From Hevea brasiliensis (lineage: Eukaryota > Streptophyta > Magnoliopsida > Malpighiales > Euphorbiaceae): DNA of 64,000 nt. The stretch is from NCBI RefSeq assembly GCF_030052815.1, contig NC_079510.1:8565375-8629374 (forward strand), written 5' to 3'. The notes below the pieces were generated by a model that saw nothing but the letters and a program-made list of their open reading frames with translations, did not search any database and was not told where the DNA came from. A program made the position numbers and the translations under genes. Of this stretch, positions 11,091-20,848 are shown in pieces; position 1 is the first letter of the stretch; the number at the start of each line of letters is the position of its first letter.

Positions 11091-12100
11091 ATCTCTTCTA
11101 TTTAAACGGTAGTCAGATAAGGGTCTTTCCGATCTCTCTAAATTTTACTTATCGAGAGGACCTAAGGCTAAGGGTTCTGACGTTCAAAAATGTCAGGGAG
11201 GTCTGCACAAGACCTCTTTAACTTATTGGTACCTTAGGACTGGGCAGGGGATGCCGAGCCGAATCCTCCGACTTTCCTATATGGTCGCCTCACCAGCATT
11301 TTTAGTAACCGATCTATTCCATTTAGTTATCCGGGGTTTGGTTTTATTCTGTCTTATGACGTCTTGCCCTATGACCTATTGAGTTATTCTAGTGACTCAA
11401 CTTTACCATTTTCTAGGCTTATTATTCAGACCTTTCATTATTTCAAAAGGACTCTTAAGTTGCCGTTACCTGCATCTCATCCAACTACTTATGTATCGCT
11501 TGGAACTAGATGACTTATGCTCAGAAATAATAAAGATTAACAAAGGTATCAACACAGAAATAAACTAGAGCACAACCTTTCTCTGTATCTTTTTAGCGTG
11601 ATATGAACTTAAAGAAAATAACATACATAAAGAAAGAAGAATGGAAATGCGTAAAACAAGAACTAAACTTAATAAAATTGCAACATGAATACTGACCTGT
11701 AAGGAGTCGATTCTAGTGAACTAACCGAGAATCACAAAACGCAATAAGATTGCAAGTTGATAGCCAGGAAACTAAGGTTCGCCTTGGAACAAAGAGCGTC
11801 TCATTAAATGCAATCGAGTCAGGATTATACCCGAGTTTAAATGAGATTGAGCATGGGCGATGGAAGTGAAAATAAAGATAACAAGGAACTGAAAAATGTG
11901 AACGCTGAGGAATGATGAACGAGCTAAAAATGGAAAGTTTCTGTGTTCCAAATCTTTTAAGAAAAACCTTCAGAAAACTGGTTCCAAAAGTTCTTCTTAT
12001 GAAAGCGTAGTAACGACCTGAATTAAATTTCAGAGTTCTTTCGCTATAGTAACTTCCTTTTTTTTTCTCCGTCCCTCCCCTTGAACAGTTTTCATGCAGG

Positions 12101-12108
12101 TATGTATA
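12101..12108 (-). promoter_or_regulatory. Candidate TATA region for sense (gag-pol) transcription, left LTR
   Basis: The right LTR reads TATAAATA on the minus strand at 57163-57170 within 'ccctataaatacc'. The left LTR has the degenerate TATACATA here. If used, it sets U3 at about 4 kb and R-U5 at about 1.8 kb. The middle LTR lacks this segment because of a deletion. Confidence 0.4.
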
Positions 12109-12721
12109 GGAACCGGGTGCTCCCCATGAAGGGTCAGGATCTATTTTGAGGGAGATGGAGGGTCAGGATTTCGAAGGACATGATCTGAGGCTCAGGAATT
12201 AAAGAGGATCAGAACGGACAGCTGAGATCCCCTTCAGAATATTTGTCATTTTCTTCTTCTAATCTGACGGTCCCAAATTCTCTTGTCCGGGGCGATCCGA
12301 GGGCTAGGAGTGAAAGGCGCTGATCTTGTCATTTTCTTCTTCGATCCGAGGGCTCCGAGCTCGTCCTTACAAGTAAGATCAACGGTGGAGATTAGGATGT
12401 ACAGCACTGTCCTGACGTACGCATGTCAGAAATGCGGGCGATTCTGGGGCGTGCGGTTGAGATTTTACCTGCAGCGCTTTAACTACCTCGGCTCTGATTA
12501 CGGTGACGGCGGTAGGCGCCTTATTCCTTTTATTTTCTGCTCTCTCTTCCTTTCCGATCTTCTTAACATGATCCTTCTCCGATCTTTCATACCGATCTCC
12601 CCTCTTCCGATCTCTATTATTCCAACATTTCCCTTAACCAGGCCCGGTCCGGTCAAAGCATTAATTCCTCGATTCGAAGCGTCGCCGTTTTACGCTTAGC
12701 AATAAATGCCCGATTTTCCCC

Positions 12722-12729
12722 TATATATA
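12722..12729 (+). promoter_or_regulatory. TATA-like box facing antisense to gag-pol, upstream one
   Basis: TATATATA in 'cccctatatatacccc', conserved at 57741-57748 in the right LTR. It precedes a pyrimidine-rich leader, an ATG near 12817 and an open frame at 12898-13239 (113 codons, no recognised domain). An AATAAA lies near 13396. The box is palindromic, so its direction is an inference. Confidence 0.35.
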
Positions 12730-13259
12730 CCCCTGACAGAAGAGACTTTCTTCATTCGATTTTCCTCTCTTCCTTCTTACTTTCCAGTTCTAGCTGCTCC
12801 GGCAGAAGTTCCGGCCATGATTGTGGCTGTTGATCCCTTTCCGATGGACCTCTTTATTCCCTGACTGAAAATTTATGACCCCGGTGCTCGAATAATCGTG
12901 ATAACCTTGTCTGATGATGGTGAGAGAACTGGACCAATTAACCGATCTAGATCGCGGACCTTGATCGTGCCGATCTCGAGTCGTTCGACCGGTATAATCG
13001 GTGAACCGATTTCGGCCGAGAAGACTACTAATGTTCCGCTGACCCTTGGCGGTTGCTCTTCCATGTTTATTCAGCTTCTCACCACATTGGGTGTTCCGAC
13101 AGCAGCTTTCCTCCACATTGGGTGTTCCGACAGCGGCTCGGTTCCGGTCGATGACATCCTTTGGATCAGTCACAATGTTGACTTTGACATAGGTCCTTTA
13201 GATGGGATGTTCCACCGGTCTCTGAGATCGCCCAAATGATATATTTTATTTTCAATATA

Positions 13260-13400
13260 ATCTGATCTCACTAAAATGATGTAGTCCAATTTTAATGCAA
13301 TCCGATCTCTAGGGATCGCCCAAATGATGTAATCCAATTTTAATGCAATCCGATCTCTAGAGATCGCCCAAATGATGTAATCCGATCTTTTGGAAATAAA
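13260..13400. repeat. Short tandem repeat in the Tat LTR, about 54-bp unit
   Basis: Units of 'gatcgcccaaatgatgtaat' followed by 'ccaattttaatgcaatccg' recur two to three times. The same block is at about 38,320-38,480 and 58,195-58,345 in the other LTRs. Confidence 0.8.
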
Positions 13401-13664
13401 GATTTTATTTTGTCAATTATCATCTTATTATTATTGCATTAATTATTTTTCGATCTCTAAAGTATTTACCCGATCTGACCTTCAATTTAAATGACCCTAA
13501 ACCGATCCGCAATTCAAAAAATTTATCTTAATCTGCCGATCTCTAGTTAGCCGATCTCTTTATAGAATTTCTGGAATATTCATGAGACGTGTCAGAAACA
13601 GCTGGCAGATCTTGCTGACCGATGCACCGCCTGGGATGCCGTGAGCATTAAATGCTCGGACGAG

Positions 13665-13672
13665 TATAAATA
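13665..13672 (+). promoter_or_regulatory. TATA box of the antisense LTR gene (left copy)
   Basis: TATAAATA within 'gagtataaataggggtgg'. It is conserved at 38756-38763 and 58616-58623 in the other LTRs, about 160 bp before the conserved ATG. An A/T-rich palindromic 'gagcattaaatgctc' lies just upstream in all three copies. Confidence 0.65.
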
Positions 13673-13828
13673 GGGGTGGGGGTTAGCCATTTGCTCTCTT
13701 GTGTCATTTTCAGCTTCTCGCGAACAACTTCAAAATTCTCTCATTTTCTCAAGCTCTTCCGTCTCCGATCAAGCTCCGGTAAGGGTTTTGATCCTTCTTT
13801 TAGTTCAAATTCTTTATTTTCTTTGAAA

Positions 13829-14403
13829 ATGAGCGGCGCCGAAGGTCAGAGAGCGGCGAGCCCTCCTTCCATCCAGTTCTCGTGGTCATCTGATGAAGTA
13901 GAGGTGGTCGGGCCAAGGGTGCGACCTGAACCTCCTAGAGTCTCCATTCCAGCTGGGGAACAAGTGACGTCATAAAGGCATGCGCCTTCTTCAGGGAGAG
14001 AGAATCTTCCCATGGACGAACTGCCATCAGTCCTTCAAGAAACCGATTTGCAGTCATTCAGCCAAGAGTACAACATTGAGCCCGATTCATATGAACTTAT
14101 CCGGTGTCACGGCGATCTCCGGGCCGATCATTTCTTCGAAAAGAACGACATGATTATGGTATATGAAGAACAGTTGAAAGCCGGGCTGCAGTTCCCTCTT
14201 GACGACTTCTTTAAAGAAGTCTTAAAATTTTTCCAAGTGTGCATAGCTCAAGTTCACCCGAACTCGTGGCGGATCTTAGTAGCCTTCCGAGGCCTCTGCC
14301 GAGCTAAGGGATTCCGCCCTACGCCTAAAGTATTCGCCGAATTACATAGTTAACTCGTCGAAAGGACGACGAGTACTGGTTTTTCCAGGCGAAGCCACAT
14401 TGC
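13829..14403 (+). pseudogene. Antisense LTR ORF, PF04195-like ('putative gypsy type transposon'), left copy, 3'-truncated
   Basis: The ATG at 13829 starts MSGAEGQRAASPPSIQFSW. One in-frame TAA (13973-13975) replaces the Ser codon seen in the right copy. The frame then continues 14012-14353. The region around residues 110-170 reads VYEEQLKAGLQFPLDDFFKE followed by VHPNSWRILVAFRGLCRAKG. To my knowledge this is the signature of the 'putative gypsy type transposon' domain found in plant retroelement accessory proteins. The frame is lost at 14351 by a missing G compared with the middle copy, and the LTR itself ends at about 14403. It lies opposite to gag-pol, inside U3, behind a TATA box. Function unknown. 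Confidence 0.6.
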
Positions 14404-14490
14404 AGGAAATTAAAATCAACTTAGATCAAGGAACCAGAGTTTAATAACAGGAAATGTAAATTACAGGAAATGTAAATTACAGGAAATTAA
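14404..14490. repeat. 61-bp tandem array, left remnant of internal copy 1
   Basis: About one and a half units of 'aaaatcaacttagatcaagg'. It continues at 25276 on the other side of the Tekay insertion. Confidence 0.9.
14486..14490. other. Target-site duplication (left) of the Tekay element
   Basis: ATTAA at 14486-14490 is repeated at 25276-25280, directly after the 3' LTR. Removing the element and one copy restores the 61-bp array. Confidence 0.9.
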
Positions 14491-17400
14491 TGTAACACCC
14501 TCCCGGTAGCAACTCCGTACATTCTACTGTTCCGGTGACCGGTGTCGGTCCGGACAGCTAGAACGTTCGGAAAAATATTTAAACTAAAGTCAGAAACCAT
14601 AATTAACTCAAATATTAATAAGAAAAATTTAGTAAAAATTTTAGAAATAAAATACAACCAAGTTAAACGAGCCGGTACCTTAGCGATGGGTAACCAGAGG
14701 GAAGTTGCGGTTCTCGCAACGAGGAGCCCTAGACCCGGGGAAAAATTCATAAAATAATTTTTGGGACTCCAGAGAAGGGTCATTGAGGTTCCTATGGCAT
14801 TAGAATGCCAAGAAAATACCTAGAAAAATTTTTCAATCGGTACAGACAATTTTGACCCGTTAAGCCAAACGGAAGGCATTTTGGTCATTTCGCCTTCAGA
14901 GGTGATTTTTGGCCGACTTGTCCAGCTAAGTAAATAATTAATATGACATAAAATATGAAGAAACATTACTAAAAATTTAATTGAAATTGAGTAGTGATGA
15001 AAAGAAAAGAAAAATCAAAATAAAGCAATTTGTGACATCATAATGATGTCATTTATAAATTACCAACCAATCACAAGCTAATAAGCTTTCTTAAATACTT
15101 AAAAGAGACAAAAAAAAAAAAGACCAAAATAATTAAAAATCCAGCAGCCATCATCCTCCCCAATTGCAGCCGAAATCAAGCCTTGCCCTAAACCTCCATT
15201 TTCTTCATTTTCAAGCTTGAAAAACCTCTCAAACCTCACCCCAAAACCCTAAGTCATCTTCACTAAAATTTATCTACACACCCTAAGGAAGCTTTAGGCA
15301 GCCAAAAGAGGAAGAAAGAAAGGAGTTTGGGTGGCTGAAAATTCTGCCACTTAAAGGTTAGTGCTATACTTTCACTCTCACTCTTTTAATCCTTGTTAGA
15401 GCATCACTTTAAGTTAAGAAATTGTAAGAATTTGAAGTAAATCATATATGTTAGGGTATCTTCAATTTTCGGCAGCCCTAAGGAAGGATGAGTTTGATTG
15501 TTTTAATGAATTTAGAGTGGCTAGAAATGATGTTTAAGGTATGAATATGCATGGATGTTGAACTAGTGTGCTAATTGAGGTTTATGGGTAAATTGAATTG
15601 GACATTAGGGTTTTGAGAAGTAAAAATTAACTTGGCTTATGAAACTGTTAAAGAACACTCTAATGGTCAATTAGTGACCATTTAAGGTATGTTGACCATA
15701 AATTGGACTGAAAAATGGCATGGCAAAGTGGAATGGTAGGCTGCCTAAAGACAGCAGAATGGTGACTGAGATTTCAGTCCAATTACACAGCCATAACTTT
15801 GGTTGTGTTTGTCCAATTGGTGTTTGGCCAATTGGACATGAAACTAGGCTTATAATGGCACATTTTTTCTGAAGAAACCATGCCCAAAAGACCAAAGCAA
15901 GAGGACCAAAACTTGGCCCCAATCCGGATACGCTGCAACTGATTCTGCAGAATGACCAAATGAACAGTAACTGTTCATTTGGCCATAACTCACTGTAGAT
16001 TTGGTCAATTGACCTGATATTTTTACAGCAACAAGTTAAGACATAGACAAACAACTTTCATGAAGAAACCTACCCCAAATTATGGCCAGAACCAATTCAA
16101 AAATGCAATCACAGTCACTGTTCATGTTACTGTAGATATGGTCAATTCTGCAGATTGGCAATCCGGCCAGCTATGGTTTTTGAGCCATATCTGGAGCTAC
16201 AAAACTCCAAATGGAGTGATTCAAAAAAGGAAATTGAACTAGACAAAATAAGAAACAACTTTCATGTTTGTCATTTCTTCAAATTCCCACTGCAACAGTG
16301 TTTAATGGAATAGTAAACATATGCTTCAAAAACTGAAATTTTCTGCCCTTTTGGTTTTAAGTTAGGTAATGGTGACTAATTCCAACAAGTTTTAAAGGCA
16401 AAATGTGGTATGTTGGGAGTGCCAAAACCAATGTACTTAATTTCTACCTAAAAGTCAACATATTAGTTGACCAAAGAGGTGAATAGTGACACCGAAATTT
16501 GAAATTCAAATATTGAAGAATTTAAAAGTTTCAAATGCCCTAGTATACCTAACAAGATTGGTTTGGATAGTTTGGCATGCCAATAGGGTTCAGTTAGCAG
16601 TACTGCACATGGCAATATGACATTCCGTGATTTCATGGCTTTTAGCCATTCTGACTTTGTATTGAGACTTGGCCTTGTGCCTGATGTTATTACAGCTTAT
16701 TAGCTGTTCTGTTGCACACTGGGAGATGCATATGTGACCGATGGTGTGACGGCTCGAGGTACTAGGTACCCAGCGCCAGTTTACCCGTTATCCAGTCCAG
16801 TCGTCTAGTGTAGGTTACTTGGGCAACCAAATGAATGAAAGTGAACAAAGTTAATGAATTAATGTATATACCCATACTAAACAAATGAATCATACACATT
16901 CACTAGATATTTGTTTTCTTGCTATTTTCTTTTATTTATTATTGCACCACTAAGCATTATTGCTTAGCGCGTTGCTTTTGCCACGCGTAGGTACTGGAGA
17001 TACAGATCGTGAGCCCAGTGGGCCATAAGCGGGTGAGTCATCTGCAGATTACGCTCGATGTCCGTGTCACCTCAACTTCTGCAGTGCATTGGTAGGATAC
17101 TAGGTGTCATTTTGGCATTCTGTAATAAATTTTGATTTTCTTATATGTAATTAAACTTGTGTAATGTATATTGATGTTCATGTAAATTATGAAAATTGTA
17201 TTTGTAAATGGAAAGGTAAATGTTTATTTGTGATATATATGTGATCGTCAAATGTGATGGATGACTGAGAATTGAAATTGAAATGTTGAGATCTTGATAT
17301 TGAGACTTTGTTGATGAATTGAAATTGAGATTGTTTGGAAAATTATTTGGAAGTGTTTTTAACAGGTTCCGAAGAACTGTTTTCTCCATTTTTAGCCGGT

Positions 17401-17594
17401 ACTCCGCCGGATTTTTTTTAAAATCTTCGGAACCTCAAATAAATAATACTTTTGATAAATGGCTAAAATAAATTATATTTCATAAATTATATTCACAAGC
17501 ATGGTATAAATTAATTAAGGTATATTAGAATGTGCCGGTACACCGTGTGGCATTACTTACTCGGGTATACTGTACACGGGTAAGGGGTGTCACA
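14491..17594 (+). repeat. Tekay 5' LTR
   Basis: Starts TGTAACACCC and ends GGTGTCACA, 3104 bp. It carries the palindrome-TATA module at 15034-15061. It is about 210 bp longer than the 3' LTR because the latter has two deletions: one at the sequence corresponding to about 16,580-16,615, and one of about 170 bp at about 16,785-16,945. Both have short repeated bases at the break. Confidence 0.93.
15034..15061 (+). promoter_or_regulatory. Palindrome plus TATA-like promoter module of the Tekay LTR
   Basis: TGACATCATAATGATGTCA (9-1-9 perfect palindrome, 15034-15052) is followed at once by 'tttataaatt'. The palindrome is conserved at 22914-22932 and, as an 18-bp form, at 56135-56152 in the solo LTR. 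TGACATCA is close to bZIP-type sites. Use as the LTR promoter is an inference from position. Confidence 0.45.
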
Positions 17595-17599
17595 TTTAG

Positions 17600-17611
17600 T
17601 GGTATCAGAGC
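17600..17611 (+). other. Primer-binding site (initiator tRNA-Met type)
   Basis: TGGTATCAGAGC lies five bases after the 5' LTR end. It is the common plant PBS complementary to the 3' end of initiator tRNA-Met. Confidence 0.9.
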
Positions 17612-17721
17612 ACGGTTTAGGCGTTTCTGGGCCTAGATTGAGTCCATACCATGCATTGCATTTGTAAGAGTCGAGGTGACACTAATGCAGATCTGTTTGT
17701 CTTTCTTATTTTGAATAGGAT

Positions 17722-18780
17722 ATGGATCCTTCATCTCAGAGAGCAGTCGAGGAGGAAGTGGAGAGTCATGCTCCACCTGCAGCAGCTGAGACTGGGGGTA
17801 GGGGAGAACCTACTCCACCAGCTCAAGCAGAGCCTGCTCAGCCTCCACAGGCCATGTTCCAACAAATGGCTGACTTCTTTAGACAAATGGCTGGAGTAAT
17901 GCCAGCACCACCACCAGCTCCACAGCAGAAATCACACCTGGAAAGGCTAAGAAAGTTTGGAGCAGTAGACTTTTTCGGTAAGAGAGAAGATGACTCTGTT
18001 GCAGCCGAGAATTGGTTGAACAGAACGGGCAGAGTCTTAAAACAACTCCACTGCACCTCAGAGCAAAATCTAGAAGCTGCAGTATCCTTGTTGCAAGATG
18101 ATGCCTACGAATGGTGGGACACTGTGTCCAGTGAAGTGCAGCCAGAACTTGGGACTTCTTTCTCTCCGAGTTCAAGAAGAAATATGTGGGTACTGTATAC
18201 CTGGAAGAGAGAAGAAGAGAGTTTATTAACCTGAGGCAGAGACAGCTATCAGTGGCCGAATATGAGAAGGAATTTGTTCGATTAAGCCGCTACGGAAGGG
18301 AGATAGTCCCTAATGAAGCTGAAAGATGTAAGAGATTTGAAGAGGGACTAAATGACAACATCAAGATCCAGCTCACTGCCTTGGGAATCACAGAATTTAG
18401 CAAGTTAGTGGAAGCTGCAATAAGGGTTGAAAAAGTAAGAATAAGTGAGCAGACCAGAAGGGAGAGACAGCAGAAGAGGGGCCCGGGTCAGTCTAGCTCA
18501 TCTCCTGCACCTGGGAAGAAGTTCAGAGGTCCACCGCACGAGTTCAGTCAGCCACATGGTCGTGGTCGGGCCTGGGCCCAGCCACGATTCACCCCTAGGA
18601 GAGGTCACCCACACCATCGGTGGGCGCTCTCGAGGATGGGGTTCAGGGACCAGCCCCAACATCTTATGCATGTCCACAGCATGCGAAATGGCACAAGGGG
18701 GAGTGTTGGAGAGTGATCGTGCTCGCTTGAGATGTGGGTCAACAGAGCATCGATTGAAGAAGCCCACGCAGAACTACTAC
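17722..18780 (+). pseudogene. gag: Tekay gag polyprotein, frameshifted
   Basis: Gag forms the virus-like particle and binds the RNA. The ATG at 17722 (MDPSSQRAVEEEVES) is the first one after the PBS and opens a Pro/Gln-rich N-terminus. The capsid domain includes DDAYEWWDTVSSEVQPEL at about residues 125-142. The frame shifts near 18148-18150, and the second half, with EERRREFINLRQRQLSVAEY and YEKEFVRLSRYGREIVPNEA, continues in another frame to 18716. The nucleic-acid-binding knuckle is only partly visible, as RCGSTEHRLKK near 18730-18765 in the original frame. Its first and last Cys are missing, so it is broken or mis-sequenced. Length with the knuckle is normal for the clade. Confidence 0.85.
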
Positions 18781-18949
18781 ATTTGCTCCAACACATGCAG
18801 AAAGACTCGCTCTCGCACTACGAGAGGTAGAAAATCGCGCAGATCTGCGCGGTGGGACCATCACAGAGGCTCGCATCGAGCCAGAGAGGCCGGATAATGT
18901 ACCACCTGCCAAAAATTATGCCCCGAGAGCTCGGGAGGAGCAAGATGCC

Positions 18950-20848
18950 CTGACGTCATCGAGTACGTTCTCCTCTACACTACACTGCATGCATTGGTGG
19001 ATCCAGGATCCACTCATTCATATATCCGCATCAACCTACCCGTAGAAAGGGGGATACTAGTAGGGAGAGTGACCAAGACATTACGGTCACTAATCCATTG
19101 GGCCACAGTGTGGTAGTGAACAAAGTATACAAGGGTTGCGTTAAGGATTCAGGGTGTGAATTCTTGGCGACTGATTGAGTTGCCCTTCCACGAGTTTGAC
19201 GTGATTTTGGGAATGGACCGTTGTCACGTCATCGTGCAATAGTTGATTGCAAATTGAAGAGAATTTCTCTAAAAACTTCAGAGGGTAATGAGATCACGAT
19301 TGTGGGGAAAGGATGATTTCTTGTCCAATGTCATCTCAGCCACAGTTGCAAGACGAATGATGATAAAAGGCTGTGAAGCCTACCTAGCACATGTGGTGGA
19401 TACTAGGCAGGCTAAGCCAAACCTGAGTGGTATACCCACAGTGAGAGACTTCCCCGAGGTATTTCCTGAAGAGTTGCCTGGTTTGCCACCAGAAAGGGAA
19501 GTCGAGTTTGTTATTGAGACAACTGCCGAACAAAGACCCATTTCCATTGCTCCTTATAGGATGGCACCCATCGAATTGGGGAGTTGAAAACTTCGATTGC
19601 AAGAGTTGCTTGATAAGGGGTTCATACGCCCCAGTGTGTCACCATGGGGAGCGCCAGTGCTGTTTGTGAAAGAGAAGGATGGGACTTTGAGGCTATGCAT
19701 TGATTACCGGCAGTTGAATAAAGTGACAATGAAAAATAAATATCCGTTGCCTAGAATTGATGATCTGTTTGATCAGTTGAAGGGAGCAGGAGTATTTTCT
19801 AAGATTGATCTCAGATCAGGGTATCATCAGTTGAGAGTGAAGGATGCAGATGTGCAAAGATCGCATTCGGGACCCAGACGGGCATTATGAGTTTCTGGTG
19901 ATGCCCTTTGGCCTAACAAATGCACCAGCGGCATTTATGGACCTTATGAACCGTATCTTCCATCCATACCTAGATCGATTCGTAGTGGTCTTTATTGATG
20001 ATATTTTGGTGTATTCTAAGACCAGGGAAGAACATGATGAGCATTTGAGGATTGTTCTGCAAACCCTGAGAGAAAAGGAACTGTATGCTAAGTTGTCCAA
20101 GTGTGACTTTTGGCTGAATGAGATTGCATTCCTTGGACACATAGTGTCAGCTGATGGGATTAGGGTGGATCCTAAGAAAATAGAAGCAGTGATGGAATGG
20201 AAGCCTCCCAGAAATACAATTGAGGTTAGAAGCTTCTTGGGGCTAGCTGGGTATTACAGAAGATTTGTGAAGGGATTTTCCTTAATAGCTACTCCAATGA
20301 CCAAGCTATTACACAAGAATGTCAGATTTGACTGGAATGACAAGTGTCAGACCAGTTTTGAGAAGTTGAAGGCTATGTTGACAGAGGCATCAGTGTTAAC
20401 ACAGCCAGTATCAGGAAAGGACTTTGTGGTCTATAGTGATGCTTCTCATAATGGGTTAGGGTGTGTACTGATGCAAGAGGGAAAGGTGGTCGCTTATGCT
20501 TCTAGGCAGCTAAGGCCACATGAACAGAATTACCCTACCCATGATCTAGAGCTTGCAGCAATTATCTTCGCACTGAAGATATGGAGGCATTACTTGTATG
20601 GTGAAAAGTGCTACATTTACACAGACCACAAGAGTCTGAAATACTTGCCAACTCAGAGGGAGCTCAACCTTAGACAGAGGCGATGGATTGAGTTCCTGAA
20701 GGATTATGATTGTGTGATTGACTACCATCCTGGGAAGGCAAATGTAGTTGCTGATGCTTTGAGCGAAAAGTCCATCACGACTTTGAGATCATTGAATGCC
20801 CGTCTATCTTTGATTCGAGATGGAGCTATTTTGGTGAGTTGCAAGTGA
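18950..20848 (+). pseudogene. pol: Tekay pol: protease, reverse transcriptase and RNase H, disrupted
   Basis: The protease is recognised by HALVDPGSTHSYI (DPGSTHS at 19000-19020), but its frame is broken. RT starts with an IPTVRDFPEVFPEELPGLP linker near 19,430. An in-frame TGA at 19585-19587 lies next to a small indel. RT motifs follow: [50 protein letters not shown] and the active site FIDDILVYS. The frame shifts between about 19,850 and 19,890. From 19844 to 20848 the reading frame is open through RNase H ([45 protein letters not shown]) and the connection domain, losing frame after about 20,800. RT and RNase H catalytic residues look intact. Confidence 0.9.

Larger units (their letters stand above)
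10240..14403 (-). repeat. Left (3') Tat LTR, truncated
   Basis: Starts TGTCGCAAGG after the target duplication and is collinear with the middle and right LTRs until 'gccacattgc' near 14398. There it jumps directly into the 61-bp array ('attgcaggaaatt'). The missing part corresponds to about 39,475-41,307 of the middle LTR, plus the polypurine tract and the start of the array. ATTGC is present at both edges, so this looks like a microhomology deletion. This is the cleanest LTR copy: it has fewer single-base losses than the other two. Confidence 0.85.

Noticed and set aside
12790..13173. 127-codon minus-strand frame in the left Tat LTR
   Set aside because: Overlaps other frames in a GC-richer part of the LTR. 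It is not kept in the right copy and no domain was seen.
15671..16054. 127-codon minus-strand open frame in the Tekay LTR, recurring at 23548-23799
   Set aside because: It is in LTR sequence; the second copy is shorter because of point differences, and no domain or coding bias is visible. The repetition reflects the two LTRs.
17141..17389. 82-codon minus-strand frame, nearly identical at 24822-25070
   Set aside because: Low-complexity Asn/Ser-rich translation of AT-rich LTR sequence. Its conservation is explained by the recent LTR pair.
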